Source: Pedomonas mirosovicensis (lineage in GTDB: Bacteria > Pseudomonadota > Alphaproteobacteria > Sphingomonadales > Sphingomonadaceae). From it: a stretch of DNA of 64,000 bases. The translations under genes and the position numbers were made by a program. Positions 8,448 through 19,142 of this stretch are shown here, piece by piece. The DNA lies in the NCBI RefSeq assembly GCF_022569295.1, contig NZ_JAKFIA010000001.1, positions 139,001 to 203,000 of the forward strand, given 5' to 3'. Under the pieces are notes generated by a model, which worked only from the letters and a program-made list of their open reading frames with translations, ran no database searches and was not told where the DNA came from. Each line of letters starts with the position of its first letter. Position 1 is the first letter of the stretch.

Positions 8448-9380
8448 TTAAAGCTTCGAGGTCATCTCCGGCACGGCCTGGAACAGGTCCGCCACCAGCC
8501 CGAAGTCGGCCACCTGGAAGATGGGGGCTTCTTCGTCCTTGTTGATGGCGACGATGACCTTGGAATCCTTCATGCCCGCCAGATGCTGGATTGCGCCGGA
8601 AATACCGGCGGCGATGTAGAGCTCGGGCGCGACGATCTTGCCGGTCTGGCCGACCTGATAGTCGTTGGGCATGTAGCCCGCATCGACCGCCGCGCGGGAT
8701 GCGCCGATGGCCGCGCCCAGCTTGTCGGCCAGCGGCTCGATGACGGTCTTGAACGCATCGGCCGACCCCAGCGCACGGCCGCCGGAGACGACGATCTTGG
8801 CCGAGGTCAGCTCCGGGCGATCCGACTTGGACAGCTCGGCCCCGACGAAGCGGGACAGGCCAGCGTCACCCTTGCCCGCCACGGCCTCGACGGCTGCGGA
8901 GCCCCCGGCGGCGTTTGCCTTCGGGAAGGCGGTGGCGCGCACGGTGATGACCTTCTTGGCATCCGACGACTGGACGGTCGCAATGGCGTTGCCCGCGTAG
9001 ATCGGGCGCTGGAAGGTATCCGGCCCCTCGACGGCGGTGATGTCGGAGATCTGCGCCACGTCGAGCAGCGCCGCCACGCGCGGGGCGACGTTCTTGCCGA
9101 ACGAGGTGGCCGGGGCCACCAGCGCATCGTAGCCCGCCATCAGATCAACGAGCAGCGGGGCGAGGTTTTCGGCAAGGCCGTTGGCGAGAGAGGCATCATC
9201 CGCCAGCAGCACCTTGGCGACGCCTTCCACCTTGGCGGCGGCGTCGGCCGCAGCTTGCGCGCCTTGACCGGCCACCAGCACATGCACATCGCCGCCGAGC
9301 TTCGAAGCCGCAGTGACGGCCGCCAGCGTGGCGTCCTTGAGGCCGGTGTTGTCGTGTTCTGCCAGAACCAGGACGCTCAT
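8448..9380 (-). CDS. etfA: electron transfer flavoprotein alpha subunit
   Basis: 310 residues. The N-terminal ETF domain begins [11 protein letters not shown]. The C-terminal FAD domain carries the family signature with [17 protein letters not shown] and [13 protein letters not shown]. With EtfB it forms the FAD/AMP heterodimer that collects electrons from acyl-CoA dehydrogenases and passes them to ETF-quinone oxidoreductase. Its start overlaps the etfB stop by 4 bp (ATGA), showing translational coupling. Confidence 0.97.
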   Translation of the reverse strand: MSVLVLAEHDNTGLKDATLAAVTAASKLGGDVHVLVAGQGAQAAADAAAKVEGVAKVLLADDASLANGLAENLAPLLVDLMAGYDALVAPATSFGKNVAPRVAALLDVAQISDITAVEGPDTFQRPIYAGNAIATVQSSDAKKVITVRATAFPKANAAGGSAAVEAVAGKGDAGLSRFVGAELSKSDRPELTSAKIVVSGGRALGSADAFKTVIEPLADKLGAAIGASRAAVDAGYMPNDYQVGQTGKIVAPELYIAAGISGAIQHLAGMKDSKVIVAINKDEEAPIFQVADFGLVADLFQAVPEMTSKL

Positions 9381-10126
9381 GCGATCGCTCCCACTTCCTT
9401 GAGTTTACCGATCAGCTCATCAACGCTGCCGACCTTGATGCCCGCCTGCCGCTTGGGCGGCTCGGTGACCTTCAGCGTCGTGAGGCGCGGGGTGACATCA
9501 ACGCCGTAGTCGGCCGGGCTCTTCTCGGCGATCGGCTTGGACTTGGCCTTCATGATGTTGGGCAGCGAAGCATAGCGCGGCTCGTTGAGGCGCAGGTCGG
9601 TCGTCACCACCGCCGGGAGCTTGAGCGCGACGGTTTCAAGGCCGCCGTCCACCTCGCGGGTGACGGAAACCTCGCCCTCTGCGGGCTCCACCTTGGAGGC
9701 GAAGGTGCCCTGGGCCCAACCCAGCAGGGCGGCGAGCATCTGGCCGGTCTGGTTGCTGTCGTCGTCAATGGCCTGCTTGCCCATGACGATCAGCTGGGGC
9801 TGTTCCTCGCCCGCCACCTTGGCGAGCAGCTTGGCGACGGCGAGCGGCTCGACCGCGCCTTCGGCCTTGATGAGAATGCCCCGGTCCGCGCCCATGGCGA
9901 GGGCGGTCCGCAGGGTCTCGGTCGACTTCTGCTCACCGATGGAGACCACGACGACTTCCGTCGCCACGCCCTTTTCCTTGAGGCGAACCGCTTCCTCGAC
10001 CGCGATCTCGTCGAAGGGGTTCATGCTCATCTTCACATTGGCGAGCTCAACGCCCGTCTGGTCCGGCTTCACGCGGACCTTCACATTCGCATCGACCACC
10101 CGCTTGACGGGCACCAGAACCTTCAT
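9377..10126 (-). CDS. etfB: electron transfer flavoprotein beta subunit
   Basis: 249 residues from ATG 10126, chosen because [20 protein letters not shown] is the family's normal start and GGAGTG lies just upstream. An in-frame extension to 10393 is not needed. The beta-subunit signature ([18 protein letters not shown], then [16 protein letters not shown]) and the AMP-binding region ([20 protein letters not shown]) are present. It is the first gene of etfB-etfA. A PduO-type adenosyltransferase lies 242 bp upstream on the same strand. Confidence 0.97.
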   Translation of the reverse strand: MKVLVPVKRVVDANVKVRVKPDQTGVELANVKMSMNPFDEIAVEEAVRLKEKGVATEVVVVSIGEQKSTETLRTALAMGADRGILIKAEGAVEPLAVAKLLAKVAGEEQPQLIVMGKQAIDDDSNQTGQMLAALLGWAQGTFASKVEPAEGEVSVTREVDGGLETVALKLPAVVTTDLRLNEPRYASLPNIMKAKSKPIAEKSPADYGVDVTPRLTTLKVTEPPKRQAGIKVGSVDELIGKLKEVGAIA

Positions 10127-10368
10127 TCCATCACTCCTCTTCGGCCACGGGAGGAGGAGGACCTTCGTCCCCCGATCAAAAAGCTTTGGCGAAACCGCCA
10201 ATTGCTTGGCGTTTGCGTCAACTGGGCCAACCGTGTCAACTCCGGCACCCCATAATTCACGCGCTATAAGCGCACCCACCCCATTTCTGACGGAAACGGG
10301 GCCTTTCCTCCGGCCAGAACGCCGGTATAGCCGCCAGAATGACAGGCCAAAACAAAAGACGGTTTTTT

Positions 10369-10938
10369 CTACCGGTTCGCGCCCGGCACCCACAGCACGT
10401 CCGCCCGGCCCCTGTCATTGAGGTGGCGGGCCAGCACGAACAGGTGATCAGACAGGCGGTTGAGATAGTGGATGACGACCGGGTTGATCGCCTCCTGCTC
10501 GGCCGCGTGGGTTGTCATGCGCTCGGCCCGGCGCACCACCGCGCGGGCAAGGTGCAGGTGGCTTGATGCCGCCGAGCCGCCCGGCAGGATGAAGCTGTTC
10601 AGCGGCTCCAGCTCCGCGTTCAGCGCGTCGATCTCCCGCTCCAGCCGCTCCACCTGCGAGGGCTGGATGCGAAGCGCGCCCTCCATGTCGACGCCCGGCG
10701 TGGCGAGGTCCGCGCCAAGGTCGAACAGATCATTCTGGATGCGGGCGAGCATGGCGTCCGCCTCCCTTGCCGCCTCGCCCGCCGTGTGCAGGCGGGCAAG
10801 CCCGATGGCCGAACTGGCCTCGTCCACCGTGCCGTAGGCCTCGATGCGAAGCGCGTGCTTGGGCAGGCGGCTGCCGTCGACGAGGCTGGTTTGCCCCTTG
10901 TCGCCGCCGCGGGTGTAGATCCGGGTCAGCTTCACCAT
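10369..10938 (-). CDS. PduO-type cob(I)alamin adenosyltransferase
   Basis: 189 residues. The N-terminal [11 protein letters not shown] is the ATP-binding motif, and [19 protein letters not shown] plus the C-terminal RRAERMT and [14 protein letters not shown] are typical of this trimeric family. It transfers the adenosyl group of ATP to cob(I)alamin to make adenosylcobalamin, cofactor of methylmalonyl-CoA mutase. It follows the HIG1-type gene by 3 bp, so the two are co-transcribed. No cobalamin riboswitch was seen upstream. Confidence 0.93.
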   Translation of the reverse strand: MVKLTRIYTRGGDKGQTSLVDGSRLPKHALRIEAYGTVDEASSAIGLARLHTAGEAAREADAMLARIQNDLFDLGADLATPGVDMEGALRIQPSQVERLEREIDALNAELEPLNSFILPGGSAASSHLHLARAVVRRAERMTTHAAEQEAINPVVIHYLNRLSDHLFVLARHLNDRGRADVLWVPGANR

Positions 10939-10941
10939 GGT

Positions 10942-11145
10942 CTAGCTGCGGCCGCCAACCATCAGCAGCACGATGATGACCGCCAGAACGGTGAGACCCT
11001 GGAACAGGATGCGATACCACATCATCTTGTTCTGCTTCTCGCCCGACACGTCCTTGCCGGAGCCGAGGAGGACCAGACCGCGAACCAGCGCGCCCACAGT
11101 CAGCAGCGCGCCGATGATGATTACAGCCAGCATGAAAGCGTTCAT
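10942..11145 (-). CDS. HIG1-type twin transmembrane protein
   Basis: 67 residues from ATG 11145, with AGGAGGATAGAGACG upstream. Two transmembrane helices (about residues 5-27 and 45-63) flank a basic loop with QNKMMWYRILFQGLTV, the HIG_1_N family core. Family members associate with cytochrome oxidase and respiratory supercomplexes in the inner membrane. It is a constant neighbour of the PduO gene in alphaproteobacteria, an association known from context rather than mechanism. Confidence 0.85.
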   Translation of the reverse strand: MNAFMLAVIIIGALLTVGALVRGLVLLGSGKDVSGEKQNKMMWYRILFQGLTVLAVIIVLLMVGGRS

Positions 11146-11257
11146 CGTCTCTATCCTCCTGAGAAGCCGGGCTTTCCGAGAAGCCGAACCTCTTGAGAAG
11201 CCGGGAATTACCCCCAAGCCAACGTGTGGATTACCGGTTTTCTCCGCTGCCTGCAAA

Positions 11258-12118
11258 TCACGGCCAAAGGCCGAGGCGGCGGAAGACATCTTCCCGCGTC
11301 CACCCCTGCTGGCGCAGGTCGGCCAGCGAGGGCGAGCCCGCCCGCTTGGCAAGGCGCTGGCCGGTCTCGTCGGTGAGCAGCGCATGGTGATGATAGCGCG
11401 GCGTCGGCAGCTGCAACAGCGCCTGCAGCAGCCGGTGAATGTGGGTGGCGTGGAACAGGTCCTGCCCCCGAATGATGTGGGTGATGCCCTGGAGCGCATC
11501 ATCCACCGTCACCGCCAGGTGATAGCTGGCGGGCGTTTCCTTGCGGGCGAGCACCACGTCGCCAAGGCTGGCGGGATCGGCCGCGACCTCTCCCGCCTCC
11601 GCATCCTCCCACGTGAGCGGACCGGTGAGCCCGAGCGCCCGGTCGACATGAAGGCGCAGCGCATAAGGCGCCCCGGAGGCGATGCGCGCCTCCTGCTCCT
11701 CCGCCGGGAGGCGCTTGCACAGGCCGGGGTAGAGCGGGCCATCAGGGCCGTGGGGCGCCGCGCCCGAGCGGGCGACCTCGGCGGCAATGTCCTTCCGGGT
11801 GCAGAAGCAGGGATAAAGCAAGCCCATGGCCGACAGGCGATCGAGCGCGGCCCGGTAATCGGCCATGTGCGCGCTCTGACGGCGCACCGGCTCCTCCCAC
11901 TTAAGGCCGAGCCAGCCCAGATCCTCGAAGATGCCCTCCACCAGCTCCGCCCGGCAGCGGGTGGCGTCGATGTCCTCGATGCGAAGGAGGAAGCGCCCGC
12001 CGTGCCCGGCGGCGAAGCGGGCGTTCAGCAGCGCCGAGAAGGCATGGCCCAAGTGCAGGCGGCCGGTGGGCGACGGCGCGAAGCGGGTGACGACGGGGAA
12101 GGATTCAGGCGCGGCCAT
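11258..12118 (-). CDS. gluQRS: glutamyl-Q tRNA(Asp) synthetase
   Basis: 286 residues, the length of the truncated GluRS paralogue that attaches glutamate to queuosine in tRNA-Asp. The class I motif is present as FAPSPTGRLHLGHA. The zinc-ligand region CFCTRKDI pairs with YPGLCKR. The KMSKS counterpart is degenerate (QRLAKRAGSPSL). The anticodon-binding domain of true GluRS is absent, as expected. It is monocistronic on present evidence. Confidence 0.93.
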   Translation of the reverse strand: MAAPESFPVVTRFAPSPTGRLHLGHAFSALLNARFAAGHGGRFLLRIEDIDATRCRAELVEGIFEDLGWLGLKWEEPVRRQSAHMADYRAALDRLSAMGLLYPCFCTRKDIAAEVARSGAAPHGPDGPLYPGLCKRLPAEEQEARIASGAPYALRLHVDRALGLTGPLTWEDAEAGEVAADPASLGDVVLARKETPASYHLAVTVDDALQGITHIIRGQDLFHATHIHRLLQALLQLPTPRYHHHALLTDETGQRLAKRAGSPSLADLRQQGWTREDVFRRLGLWP

Positions 12119-12466
12119 GACGGCGCACCCTAGACCGGGGCGGCCCGTTCTGGAAGAGGGGGCGGCAGGGGATTTAATTCACATGTATTGCTTTTTGCCT
12201 ATTGACGGCGGAAACAAGCAAGAATAAATAGAGAACATTCTGGCAATTGCCAAGGGCGTACGGGTGACTGAAGAAGCTGGTGAGTGGGTGAGGCGTTGGC
12301 GTGGAAGCGTGTGGCCTGTCGCGTGGCGTTTCGCTCTTTCTCATTGTTGGACAAGCGCCCCGGTGCGGCACGCCACGCCCGCCGGGCGGCAGGGAATGCA
12401 ACCCGGAACCATTGGCGACCCAGCCGGCTGTATGACGCGCCTCGCCCTGAGGGGAGGCGCGAGCCC
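12119..12466. other. 348-bp non-coding stretch
   Basis: Between the gluQRS start and the HPP gene stop. No convincing gene is visible. An AT-rich block at 12175-12250 could hold the gluQRS promoter. The palindromic CCTGAGGGGAGGCGCGAGCCCTCAGG near 12446-12471 lies at the end of the HPP gene and may terminate it. Confidence 0.4.
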
Positions 12467-13135
12467 TCAGGAGATTGCCGGGGCAGGCTCCGGGCGGCGC
12501 GGATAGGGCACGCGGGTGAGGCGATGGTAGAGGCAGGCCGTCGCCACCAGGCAGGCGGAGCCCAGCAGCACCGGCATGAACAGGAAGCCGAAATTGGGAT
12601 CGGACGCGAAGACGACCAGCGGGTTGCCGCCGGCGGGCGGGTGGGTGAGCCGCAGCGCCGACATGATGGTGATGGCCAGCCCCACGCCCATTGCCGCCGC
12701 CCACCAGGTGTCGGGCAGGAAGGCGTGGAGGATCAGGCCGACGAGCGCGCCGATGAAGTGCCCGCCCACCACATGGGCCGGCTGGGAGAGCGGGCTGTCC
12801 GGCGTCGAGAACAGCAGCACCGCGCTGGCGCCGAACGGGGCGATCAGGAAGGGGTTGCCGGACCAGACGCTGAGGCCGGCGACCATGCCGATGCCGACGA
12901 TACCGCCCAGCCCTGCCAGGACGGAATGGCGCGGGTGGGTCTTGGGCTGATGACGGGTGATGTAGTGACGCACGGAATTGAACTGCTGCTGAAACGGTGA
13001 CTTGCGGGCAGGCCGGATGCCCGAGCGCCCTGTGACCGTCAACACAGAAAAACTATGCCTTGCCACAGCCCAGTCTGGGCATCTGCGAAACATCGGCGAC
13101 ATTTTCGCGTTTGTTGCCGCCAGAGCAGCAAACAT
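12467..13135 (-). CDS. HPP-family membrane protein
   Basis: 222 residues as the longest reading. The conserved HPP core (HSVLAGLGGIVGIGMVAGL onward, with the family name motif LTHPPAGGNPL) covers four transmembrane helices, and the C-terminal tail is Pro-rich. HPP proteins are integral membrane proteins, some reported as nitrite transporters; role here unknown. The first 55 or so residues lack family conservation, and the true start may be internal, so only the part below about 12970 is secure. Confidence 0.82.
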   Translation of the reverse strand: MFAALAATNAKMSPMFRRCPDWAVARHSFSVLTVTGRSGIRPARKSPFQQQFNSVRHYITRHQPKTHPRHSVLAGLGGIVGIGMVAGLSVWSGNPFLIAPFGASAVLLFSTPDSPLSQPAHVVGGHFIGALVGLILHAFLPDTWWAAAMGVGLAITIMSALRLTHPPAGGNPLVVFASDPNFGFLFMPVLLGSACLVATACLYHRLTRVPYPRRPEPAPAIS

Positions 13136-13303
13136 AGGCTTGACGATACCAGATCATGTCATGTCATTATGATGAAACACGAGGTGTGGTAGACATCGTG
13201 TTGTTGCGGATTGCAAAAGTCGAGCGGCCTCGTCGGCCGGCTTGAGTGCGACAAGTCCGAGCGGTCGCGGTCGCTTTCGAGAGAAAGCGAGAGCGGACCA
13301 AAC

Positions 13304-13869
13304 ATGTACCACCCAACCGTCCTGCCAAAGCTGGAACAATGTCCCGCGCTGGTGCTCAACGCGGACTGTACCCCCTGTCCTACTACCCCCTAAGCCTGTG
13401 GGACTGGCAAACCGCCCTCAAGGCGGTTTTTCTCGATCGGGTGAACATCGTCGCCGAATACGAGCGCGAGGTGCATTCCCCCAGCTTCACCATGAAGCTG
13501 CCCTCGGTCATCAGCCTCAAACAGTATGTGAAGCCGGCCCGCTACCCCGCCTTCACCCGGTTCAACCTGTTCCTGCGGGACCGCTTCGCCTGCACCTACT
13601 GCGGCGCGGGCGAGGACCTGACCTTCGACCATGTGGTGCCGCGCTCCCATGGCGGCCGCACGACCTGGGAGAACGTGACCACCGCCTGCGCGCCCTGCAA
13701 CCTTCGCAAGGGCGGCCGCACCCCCGCCGAGGCGCACATGCACCCGCGCATCAGGCCGCACCAGCCCACCACCTTCGAGCTTCAGCAGAACGGCCGGGCC
13801 TTCCCGCCCCGCTACCTGCACGAAACCTGGCGGGACTATCTCTACTGGGACACGGAGCTGGAGGCGTAA
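13304..13869 (+). CDS. HNH endonuclease, frameshifted as sequenced
   Basis: The expected N-terminus MYHPTVLPKLEQCPALVLNA starts at ATG 13304. The frame then breaks in the run of five C at 13371-13375, and the rest (PLSYYPLSLWDWQ onward) continues in the +1 frame to 13869. One additional C gives a continuous 188-residue protein. The HNH/zinc core is CTYCG, then TFDHVVPRSHGG, then CAPCNLRKG, the usual Cys4 HNH layout. This widespread alphaproteobacterial family has no settled role. The break is probably a homopolymer miscall. Confidence 0.85.
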
Positions 13870-13912
13870 GCGGCAGGCCGGGGATCGGATTATTTTCAGG
13901 CATCTGTTTTTT

Positions 13913-13961
13913 TGCAGAGGGTCGCGGACCCTCTGCACTCCCCTTCGTTTTTCGGGCCGCG
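13913..13961 (+). repeat. dispersed hairpin-plus-tail repeat, copy 5 (after HNH gene)
   Basis: Stem TGCAGAGGGTC (13913-13923) / GACCCTCTGCA (13927-13937), loop GCG, then tail CTCCCCTTCGTTTTTCGGGC and CGCG. The similarity to copy 9 continues for a further stretch (TTTCCGGCG). Confidence 0.75.
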
Positions 13962-14023
13962 TTTCCGGCGCCTGATCGAGAGGCCGTCATTCAGTGGGCT
14001 GCGACCTTCCTCCCGCGCACGTT

Positions 14024-14087
14024 CCTTTAAACAAACAGGCCTTTAAACAAACAGGCCTTTAGACGAACAGGCCTTTAAACGAATAGG
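14024..14087 (+). repeat. tandem array of four 16-bp units
   Basis: Units CCTTTAAACAAACAGG (14024-14039 and 14040-14055), CCTTTAGACGAACAGG (14056-14071) and CCTTTAAACGAATAGG (14072-14087). Read on the minus strand, the unit corresponds to the TTCGTTTA part of the dispersed repeat tail, as if that tail had been amplified. Confidence 0.85.
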
Positions 14088-14113
14088 GGTCGCAGGGGGA
14101 ACAAGCTCCCCCG
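14088..14113 (-). repeat. dispersed hairpin repeat, copy 6 (after DUF2948 gene)
   Basis: Stem GGGGGA (14095-14100) / TCCCCC (14107-14112). On the minus strand it is followed by CGACCCCTATTCGTTTAAAG, the family tail, which merges with the tandem array. It lies 41 bp beyond the DUF2948 stop codon in the transcription direction. Confidence 0.6.
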
Positions 14114-14152
14114 GCATAAAATCACCTGCCCAAAAATCAGTCGAACCGAAAA

Positions 14153-14581
14153 TCACGCCTTGTGGGCGGGCTTGGCGCGGGCGGGCCAGGGCTCGGTCAG
14201 GTCTTCGAGCAGGATCTCGACGCACTCCACCTCCAGCCGCACGGCGGCGGGCCCGGCGAAGTCCAGCTCCAGCGTGGCGGCGCCTTCCGCGCGGGGCGTG
14301 ACAGTGATGGCAAGCAGCTCCAGCACCGCCTCCTTGTCGGCGGCCGACGGCCAGGCCTTGCGGGTGGCCTTCATCACCCCCTCGATCCGCAGGGCGGTGC
14401 GGACGCGCCTGGGCTCTTCCGCCGCATCCTCCCAGCGGAAGCGGTTCATCAACAGCACGAAGCGGCGGGCGCGCGCGTCGAGGCAGACTTCCGAAGGGCG
14501 AACAACCGCATCCTGGATGAGGGCCGAGACGACGGGAACGTCGTCCTGGTCCTGCGCCAGAAGCCGAAGTGGTTTCGACAT
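14153..14581 (-). CDS. DUF2948 family protein
   Basis: 142 residues beginning MSKPLRLLAQDQDDVPVVSA, with RFVLLMNRFRWED in the middle and FAGPAAVRLEVECVEILLED near the end, the conserved blocks of this alphaproteobacterial family of unknown function. No signal peptide or membrane segment. It follows murA by 62 bp on the same strand, a recurrent pairing that suggests co-expression with peptidoglycan precursor synthesis but proves nothing about function. Confidence 0.88.
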   Translation of the reverse strand: MSKPLRLLAQDQDDVPVVSALIQDAVVRPSEVCLDARARRFVLLMNRFRWEDAAEEPRRVRTALRIEGVMKATRKAWPSAADKEAVLELLAITVTPRAEGAATLELDFAGPAAVRLEVECVEILLEDLTEPWPARAKPAHKA

Positions 14582-14643
14582 GCGTTGCGCCTCCTCGCTT
14601 CCTTGCCTCGCCGCTGCCTGGGGCGACCCTGCCGGCAGGCGGA

Positions 14644-15928
<1,285 letters not shown>

Positions 15929-15976
15929 GGAGTCGCTCTTATCCGGCGCGCCGGCCTTTCACAATTCCGCGCCGCG

Positions 15977-16531
15977 TTACAGGCGGGGCAGGGTGACGCC
16001 GCGCTGGCCCTGGTACTTGCCGGCGCGGTCCGCGTAGGAAACTTCGCACGGCTCGTTGCCCTGCAGGAACAGGAACTGGCACGCGCCCTCGTTGGCGTAG
16101 ACCTTGGCGGGCAGCGGCGTGGTGTTGGAAAACTCCAGCGTCACGTGGCCTTCCCAGCCCGGCTCCAGCGGGGTCACGTTCACGATGATGCCGCAGCGGG
16201 CGTAGGTGCTCTTGCCAAGGCAGATGACCAGCACATCCCGCGGGATGCGGAAATATTCGACCGTCCGCGCCAGCACGAAGCTGTTGGGCGGAATGATGCA
16301 GACATCCTGCTTGCGGTCGACAAAGGAGTGGGGCGAGAAGTCCTTCGGGTCCACCACCGCGTTGTCGACGTTGGTGAAGATCTTGAACTCATCGGCCACG
16401 CGCGCGTCGTAGCCATAGGAGGAGAGGCCGTAGGAAATGCAATTCCCCCGCTCCTGCCGGTCGACGAAGGGCTCGATCATCCCCTCGCTCAGAGCCTTCT
16501 CACGAATCCAGCGGTCAGACATCACGGCCAT
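15977..16531 (-). CDS. dcd: dCTP deaminase
   Basis: 184 residues from ATG 16531. It deaminates dCTP to dUTP for thymidylate synthesis. The family signature is complete: [21 protein letters not shown] with catalytic Arg and the downstream Glu in HVTLEFSN, and the N-terminal [15 protein letters not shown]. The trimeric dUTPase-like fold is shared with dUTPase, but the length and YGYDARV block favour Dcd. It lies upstream of murA on the same strand with a 48-bp gap and may be co-transcribed. Confidence 0.96.
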   Translation of the reverse strand: MAVMSDRWIREKALSEGMIEPFVDRQERGNCISYGLSSYGYDARVADEFKIFTNVDNAVVDPKDFSPHSFVDRKQDVCIIPPNSFVLARTVEYFRIPRDVLVICLGKSTYARCGIIVNVTPLEPGWEGHVTLEFSNTTPLPAKVYANEGACQFLFLQGNEPCEVSYADRAGKYQGQRGVTLPRL

Positions 16532-16915
16532 GGATTGAAAACTTCCCCTCGCGGCAAGAAACGCAGCTGTTGGCGATGCACGCCCGGAACGACGGGCAGC
16601 GCGGATCTCGCGTTCTAGCCGGTCAGGGTCAAACCGACAAGCTGAGAGCGGGCAACCGAGCGCGGCGGACCGCACATGCCGCACGGCCCATGGGCACGCC
16701 TCCCCTGCTTTTGATTCGCAGGAGAGGCGCTCAGCCAGTGGCTTCGCTCCTCCTGCAACCTTCCTTTCGTTTGAAAGGGCCGTGCCCGGCATAAGCCTCA
16801 GGGTTTACTGAATAGCCAAGGCTCGCACGCCGTCCTGACCGGGTGCGGCCCGATAATACGAAAGCGGGATCGAAAGGGGGGCCTGAGGCCCCCTTAAACT
16901 ACTTGCCTGTGCGCC
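16532..16915. other. 384-bp non-coding stretch with degenerate repeat segments
   Basis: No gene is visible. It holds copy 7 of the dispersed repeat near the methyltransferase stop and a second tail-like piece (CCTTTCGTTTGAAAGGGCCG near 16762). The promoter of dcd presumably lies in the right-hand part, next to 16532. Confidence 0.5.
16848..16895 (-). repeat. dispersed hairpin-plus-tail repeat, copy 7 (after methyltransferase gene)
   Basis: Near-perfect stem AAGGGGGGCC / GGCCCCCTT (16874-16895). Read on the minus strand the tail is CCCGCTTTCGTATTATCGGG then CCGCAC. It starts 20 bp after the methyltransferase stop codon, in the direction of transcription. Confidence 0.7.
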
Positions 16916-17746
16916 TCAGCGTCGCACGGCGATGATCTCCAGCACGGTCGGGGTAATCATCAGGGAAGAGGGCTCCTGGCTGCGCGCCTGGAACTCAGCG
17001 CCGATCTCACCCGCCAGCGCCGGGGCGATGCGGCCCAGCTCCACCAGCCGCGTCAGGTTCACGTCGATGAAGCTGGCGGGCCACTGCCAGACGAAGCTGG
17101 CCGGGGTGATGACATCGATCATGGGCCGCAGTTCGCGAATCTCGAAGCCGGCATCGGTGAGCCAGCCGGGCAGATCAAGCGCGATGTCCGGCTCCCCGCC
17201 CGCATCGCGCCAGCTGGCAACAACTTCGGAGACGAAACGCTCCAGCAGCAGCGAGCGGGGCGCAAGCCGCCAGGTGCGGTAATCGAGGTATTCGTGAAGG
17301 ACGAGCGCGCCGCCCGGCCGCAGCGCCGCGGCAAGGGCGTCGAGCAGAATCGCCGGCTGACGCAGGAAGGCGAAGATCCAGCGGCACCAGGCCCCATCCA
17401 TCGAGCCGTCCATGACCGGCAGGCCATCAACGGTCATGTCACGGCAATGGACAGCAATGTTACCGTAGCCGCAGCGCCGGGCCCGCTCGCGCAGCGCCTC
17501 CACGAACCGGGCCGAGCGGTCGACCGCACACACCTTGCCCTTGGGCCCGACGATATCCGCCAGGTCGAAGGAGGCGTAGCCGGGGCCCGACCCGACATCG
17601 AGGAGACTCTGGCCGACCGTGAAGCCGGCGCGCCGCCATGCATCCAGCGCGCGCGATCGCCAGACCTGATGCTGGAGGCAAAGGCGCTCCACCTCGCCAT
17701 CCTGAATGCCAAGACCATCGTTCCGTTCGCTGCGGGTTTGCGTCAT
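16916..17746 (-). CDS. SAM-dependent class I methyltransferase
   Basis: 276 residues from ATG 17746 (GGGGGAGT just upstream). Motif I LLDVGSGPGYASFDLADIVG is followed by VCAVDRSARFVEAL (acidic residue of motif II) and the post-motif LRPGGALVLHEYLDYRTW. This is a Rossmann-fold small-molecule methyltransferase of the UbiE-like group. The substrate cannot be told. Monocistronic, followed by a dispersed terminator-like repeat. Confidence 0.85.
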   Translation of the reverse strand: MTQTRSERNDGLGIQDGEVERLCLQHQVWRSRALDAWRRAGFTVGQSLLDVGSGPGYASFDLADIVGPKGKVCAVDRSARFVEALRERARRCGYGNIAVHCRDMTVDGLPVMDGSMDGAWCRWIFAFLRQPAILLDALAAALRPGGALVLHEYLDYRTWRLAPRSLLLERFVSEVVASWRDAGGEPDIALDLPGWLTDAGFEIRELRPMIDVITPASFVWQWPASFIDVNLTRLVELGRIAPALAGEIGAEFQARSQEPSSLMITPTVLEIIAVRR

Positions 17747-17924
17747 GACTCCCCCTTGGTCCTCACCTGAGTTTCCGGGTGAAACGACACGCCTCGCCAC
17801 AGGCCGGAGCAGGCCGCGGACGGCCCGCCCATAAGCCCAGGAGTTTACCCGGATAGGGGGGCTAACGCATGGGATGGATTTTCGTGATGCGCGGGCATTG
17901 CGCCAGGCGCATCCTCCGGCCGCC

Positions 17925-18431
17925 TCAACCGCGAATGTGCAGCACGCAGATCAGGGTGAACAGGCGGCGGGCGGTGTCGAAGTCCACGTCCAGCTTGTCG
18001 GCAATGCGTTCCTGCAGCACCTCGGCGGCGTGGTTGTGAATGCCGCGCCGGCCCATGTCGATGGCCTCGATCTGGCTGGGCGAGGCGTTGCGAATCGCCT
18101 GGTAGTAGCTTTCGCAGATGGCGAAATATTCGCGGATCACCCGGCGGAACGGGGTCATGGAAAGGGTAATGGTCTCGAGGAGGTCGCCCTTGTCGGTCGA
18201 GATGTCGAAGGCGAGCCGCCCCTCCTCCACCCGCATCAGCAGCTTGTACGGCCCGCGATAGCCGTTGGGATACTCAGTCCTGGGCGCGAAGCGGTTGCCC
18301 TCCAGCAGATCGAAGATCGCAACCCGCCGCTCCTGTTCCACATCGGCGTTGCGCCACAGGATCGTGCGTTCGTCCAGATCGACGGCGATGATCCGCTGGG
18401 TGTGCTGCTCGCTCTTCATCAAGACCTGCAT
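17925..18431 (-). CDS. UPF0262 family protein
   Basis: 168 residues (starting MQVLMKSEQH, or at the internal ATG five codons in). Conserved blocks are IIAVDLDERTILWRN, VAIFDLLEGN and FRRVIREYFAICESYYQAIR plus RRGIHNHAAEVLQERI near the end. The family is nearly restricted to Alphaproteobacteria and has no known function. It is cytoplasmic by sequence. It lies 48 bp downstream of the TetR gene on the same strand and may be read through from it. Confidence 0.85.
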   Translation of the reverse strand: MQVLMKSEQHTQRIIAVDLDERTILWRNADVEQERRVAIFDLLEGNRFAPRTEYPNGYRGPYKLLMRVEEGRLAFDISTDKGDLLETITLSMTPFRRVIREYFAICESYYQAIRNASPSQIEAIDMGRRGIHNHAAEVLQERIADKLDVDFDTARRLFTLICVLHIRG

Positions 18432-18479
18432 AGCAGATTCCAGGAGAGGACCATTACGCTGAAAATCAGCCGGCCCGCC

Positions 18480-19142
18480 TCAGGGAACGGCCAGCAGGCT
18501 CTCCGGGGTCAAGACCGCCTGAATCAACCGCTCCAGCGCCTCGCCTTCCGCCGCCACCTGCCCGTCGAGCACCAGAAGGCTGAGACCGTGCACCAGCGAC
18601 CAGGCGCGCAGGGCATGGACCCGAATCGCGGCAGTGTCATCCTCCGCCAGGCCCGCCGCCCGCGCCACGCCCCGGCGCAGCCCTTCGACCGCCAGCGCGC
18701 TCGCCGCCGCCAGCGCCTCGTCACGGCGGGCGCTGTCCGTATCATGAAAGCGCCCGAACATCAGGCGGAACAGCGCCGGATTTTGTCGGGCGAAGCGCAC
18801 ATAGGCCAGCCCCGCCGCCCGGAACGCCGCGCGGGGATCGCCCTCGCCCTTGCCCGCCCCCGCCTGAAGGGCGGCAAGACGCTTGAAGCCCTCCGCCGCC
18901 AGGGCCGCCAGCAGCGCCTCCTTGTCGGGGAAATGGCGGTAGGCCGCATTGGGCGACACGCCGACCCGACGGGCCAGCTCGCGCAGGCTGACGGTCCCTT
19001 CCGCCTGCGCCTCCAGCATGTCGAGCGCCGTGGCGATCAGCTCCTCCCGCAGGTTGCCATGGTGATAGCGCCGCCCAGGCACAGACTTGTCCTCGGCGGC
19101 GGATTCAATGTTGACACCGTTTACATTCTGTCGCATCGTCAT
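18480..19142 (-). CDS. TetR/AcrR-family transcriptional regulator
   Basis: About 220 residues, with helix-turn-helix VSLREL ARRVGVSPNAAYRHFPDKEAL at about residues 55-80 and a TetR C-terminal domain with LRAWSLVHGLSLLVLDGQ. The start is uncertain. Readings from GTG 19157 or ATG 19142 or 19136 all run through a repeated DNA motif (19108-19159), which more likely acts as operator sequence than as coding sequence, so the protein may begin further in. It is divergent from the carotenoid oxygenase gene and is its probable repressor as well as an autoregulator. Confidence 0.85.
   Translation of the reverse strand: MTMRQNVNGVNIESAAEDKSVPGRRYHHGNLREELIATALDMLEAQAEGTVSLRELARRVGVSPNAAYRHFPDKEALLAALAAEGFKRLAALQAGAGKGEGDPRAAFRAAGLAYVRFARQNPALFRLMFGRFHDTDSARRDEALAAASALAVEGLRRGVARAAGLAEDDTAAIRVHALRAWSLVHGLSLLVLDGQVAAEGEALERLIQAVLTPESLLAVP

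Noticed and set aside
10127-10368. A cobalamin riboswitch near the adenosyltransferase or the TonB-dependent receptor.
   Set aside because: No B12-box-like sequence was recognised upstream of either gene.
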